Assembly (NCBI GenBank): GCA_037384425.1
Contig: JARROA010000004.1
Span: 1-64,000 of the forward strand
Length of the DNA stretch: 64,000 nt
Reading direction: 5' to 3'
From: Thiodiazotropha sp037384425
Lineage (GTDB): Bacteria > Pseudomonadota > Gammaproteobacteria > Chromatiales > Chromatiaceae
The translations under genes and the position numbers were made by a program. Numbering within the stretch: the first letter of the stretch is position 1; each line of letters begins with the position of its first letter. The notes beneath the pieces were generated by a model. That model was given only the letters and a program-made list of their open reading frames with translations, had not been told where the DNA came from and did no database searches. This document shows positions 63,868 through 64,000 of this stretch, in pieces.

Positions 63868-64000
63868 CTACAGACGCGGCTCATCCCGAGCAGGGGTCTC
63901 TGTCGAACCGCTGTCGATGGCCTCGGCCATCTGCAACACCAGCCGCAATCCGCGAAAACGCCACTCCCACAACCTATGAAAGTGCCGGAGCGCGAAATCG
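63868..64000 (-). CDS. C-terminal end of an unidentified gene
   Basis: A minus-strand frame enters from the window edge and stops at TAG 63868-63870. It encodes DFALRHFHRLWEWRFRGLRL and continues to ARDEPRL. The fragment is basic with alternating aromatics, perhaps the end of a membrane or lipid-associated protein, but it is too short to assign. Confidence 0.5.
   Translation of the reverse strand, partial: DFALRHFHRLWEWRFRGLRLVLQMAEAIDSGSTETPARDEPRL

Overview
The window (about 60 % GC) is a bacterial chromosome segment, most likely from a gammaproteobacterium. The evidence is the rpsU–yqeY–dnaG–rpoD block next to tsaD, a hisBHAFIE–tatABC block, a CysB-type LysR regulator, YgiQ, and REP-type palindromes common in that class. 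A sulfur-oxidising Chromatiales-like bacterium would fit, but no sulfur-pathway gene is present, so that is only inference. No insertion sequence, prophage or CRISPR array is visible.

Layout. 1–4836: macromolecular synthesis operon (start of tsaD, rpsU, yqeY-like gene, dnaG, rpoD) and tRNA-Ile2(CAU). 4858–7657: a broken amidohydrolase copy and a large secreted lamin-tail/C39-like/calcium-repeat protein. 8157–21467: a signalling island with a PAS-GGDEF cyclase, a giant CheB–CheR–PAS–kinase–receiver protein interrupted by a frameshift at a G7 tract, a FixL/FixJ-like pair, a STAS protein and an RpfC-like hybrid kinase. 21971–31673: the intact amidohydrolase, membrane and secreted proteins, a sigma-54 activator, a DUF748 protein, a CysB-like regulator and a pentapeptide protein. 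32181–38328 (minus strand): hisB-hisH-hisA-hisF-hisI-hisE-tatA-tatB-tatC, with repeat elements in four intergenic gaps. 38497–43012: metallo-beta-lactamase-fold hydrolase, dtd, pip, a candidate Rsm/Csr-type small RNA, and typA. 43503–51417: MoxR–DUF58–DUF4381–BatA–BatB–BatC–BatD. 51445–55801: DUF486 protein, tRNA-Ala(CGC), and a subtilase lipoprotein translationally coupled to a PrcB-like lipoprotein. 56379–64000: a Fic fragment, an ion transporter with a UspA-like partner, a small secreted protein, ygiQ, a chemoreceptor and the end of an unidentified gene.

The most notable items are: (1) an unannotated small RNA at about 41055–41172 with a GacA-type palindrome upstream, five GGA motifs and a GGA-capped terminator, expected to titrate CsrA/RsmA; (2) the subtilase/PrcB-like pair, which recalls the Treponema dentilisin complex; (3) a TatC with a long acidic extension ending in a FimV-C-like motif; (4) the frameshift at a homopolymer in the giant chemotaxis-kinase gene; (5) several repeat families filling the gaps of the his–tat operon; and (6) gene fragments (amidohydrolase, Fic) showing past rearrangement.
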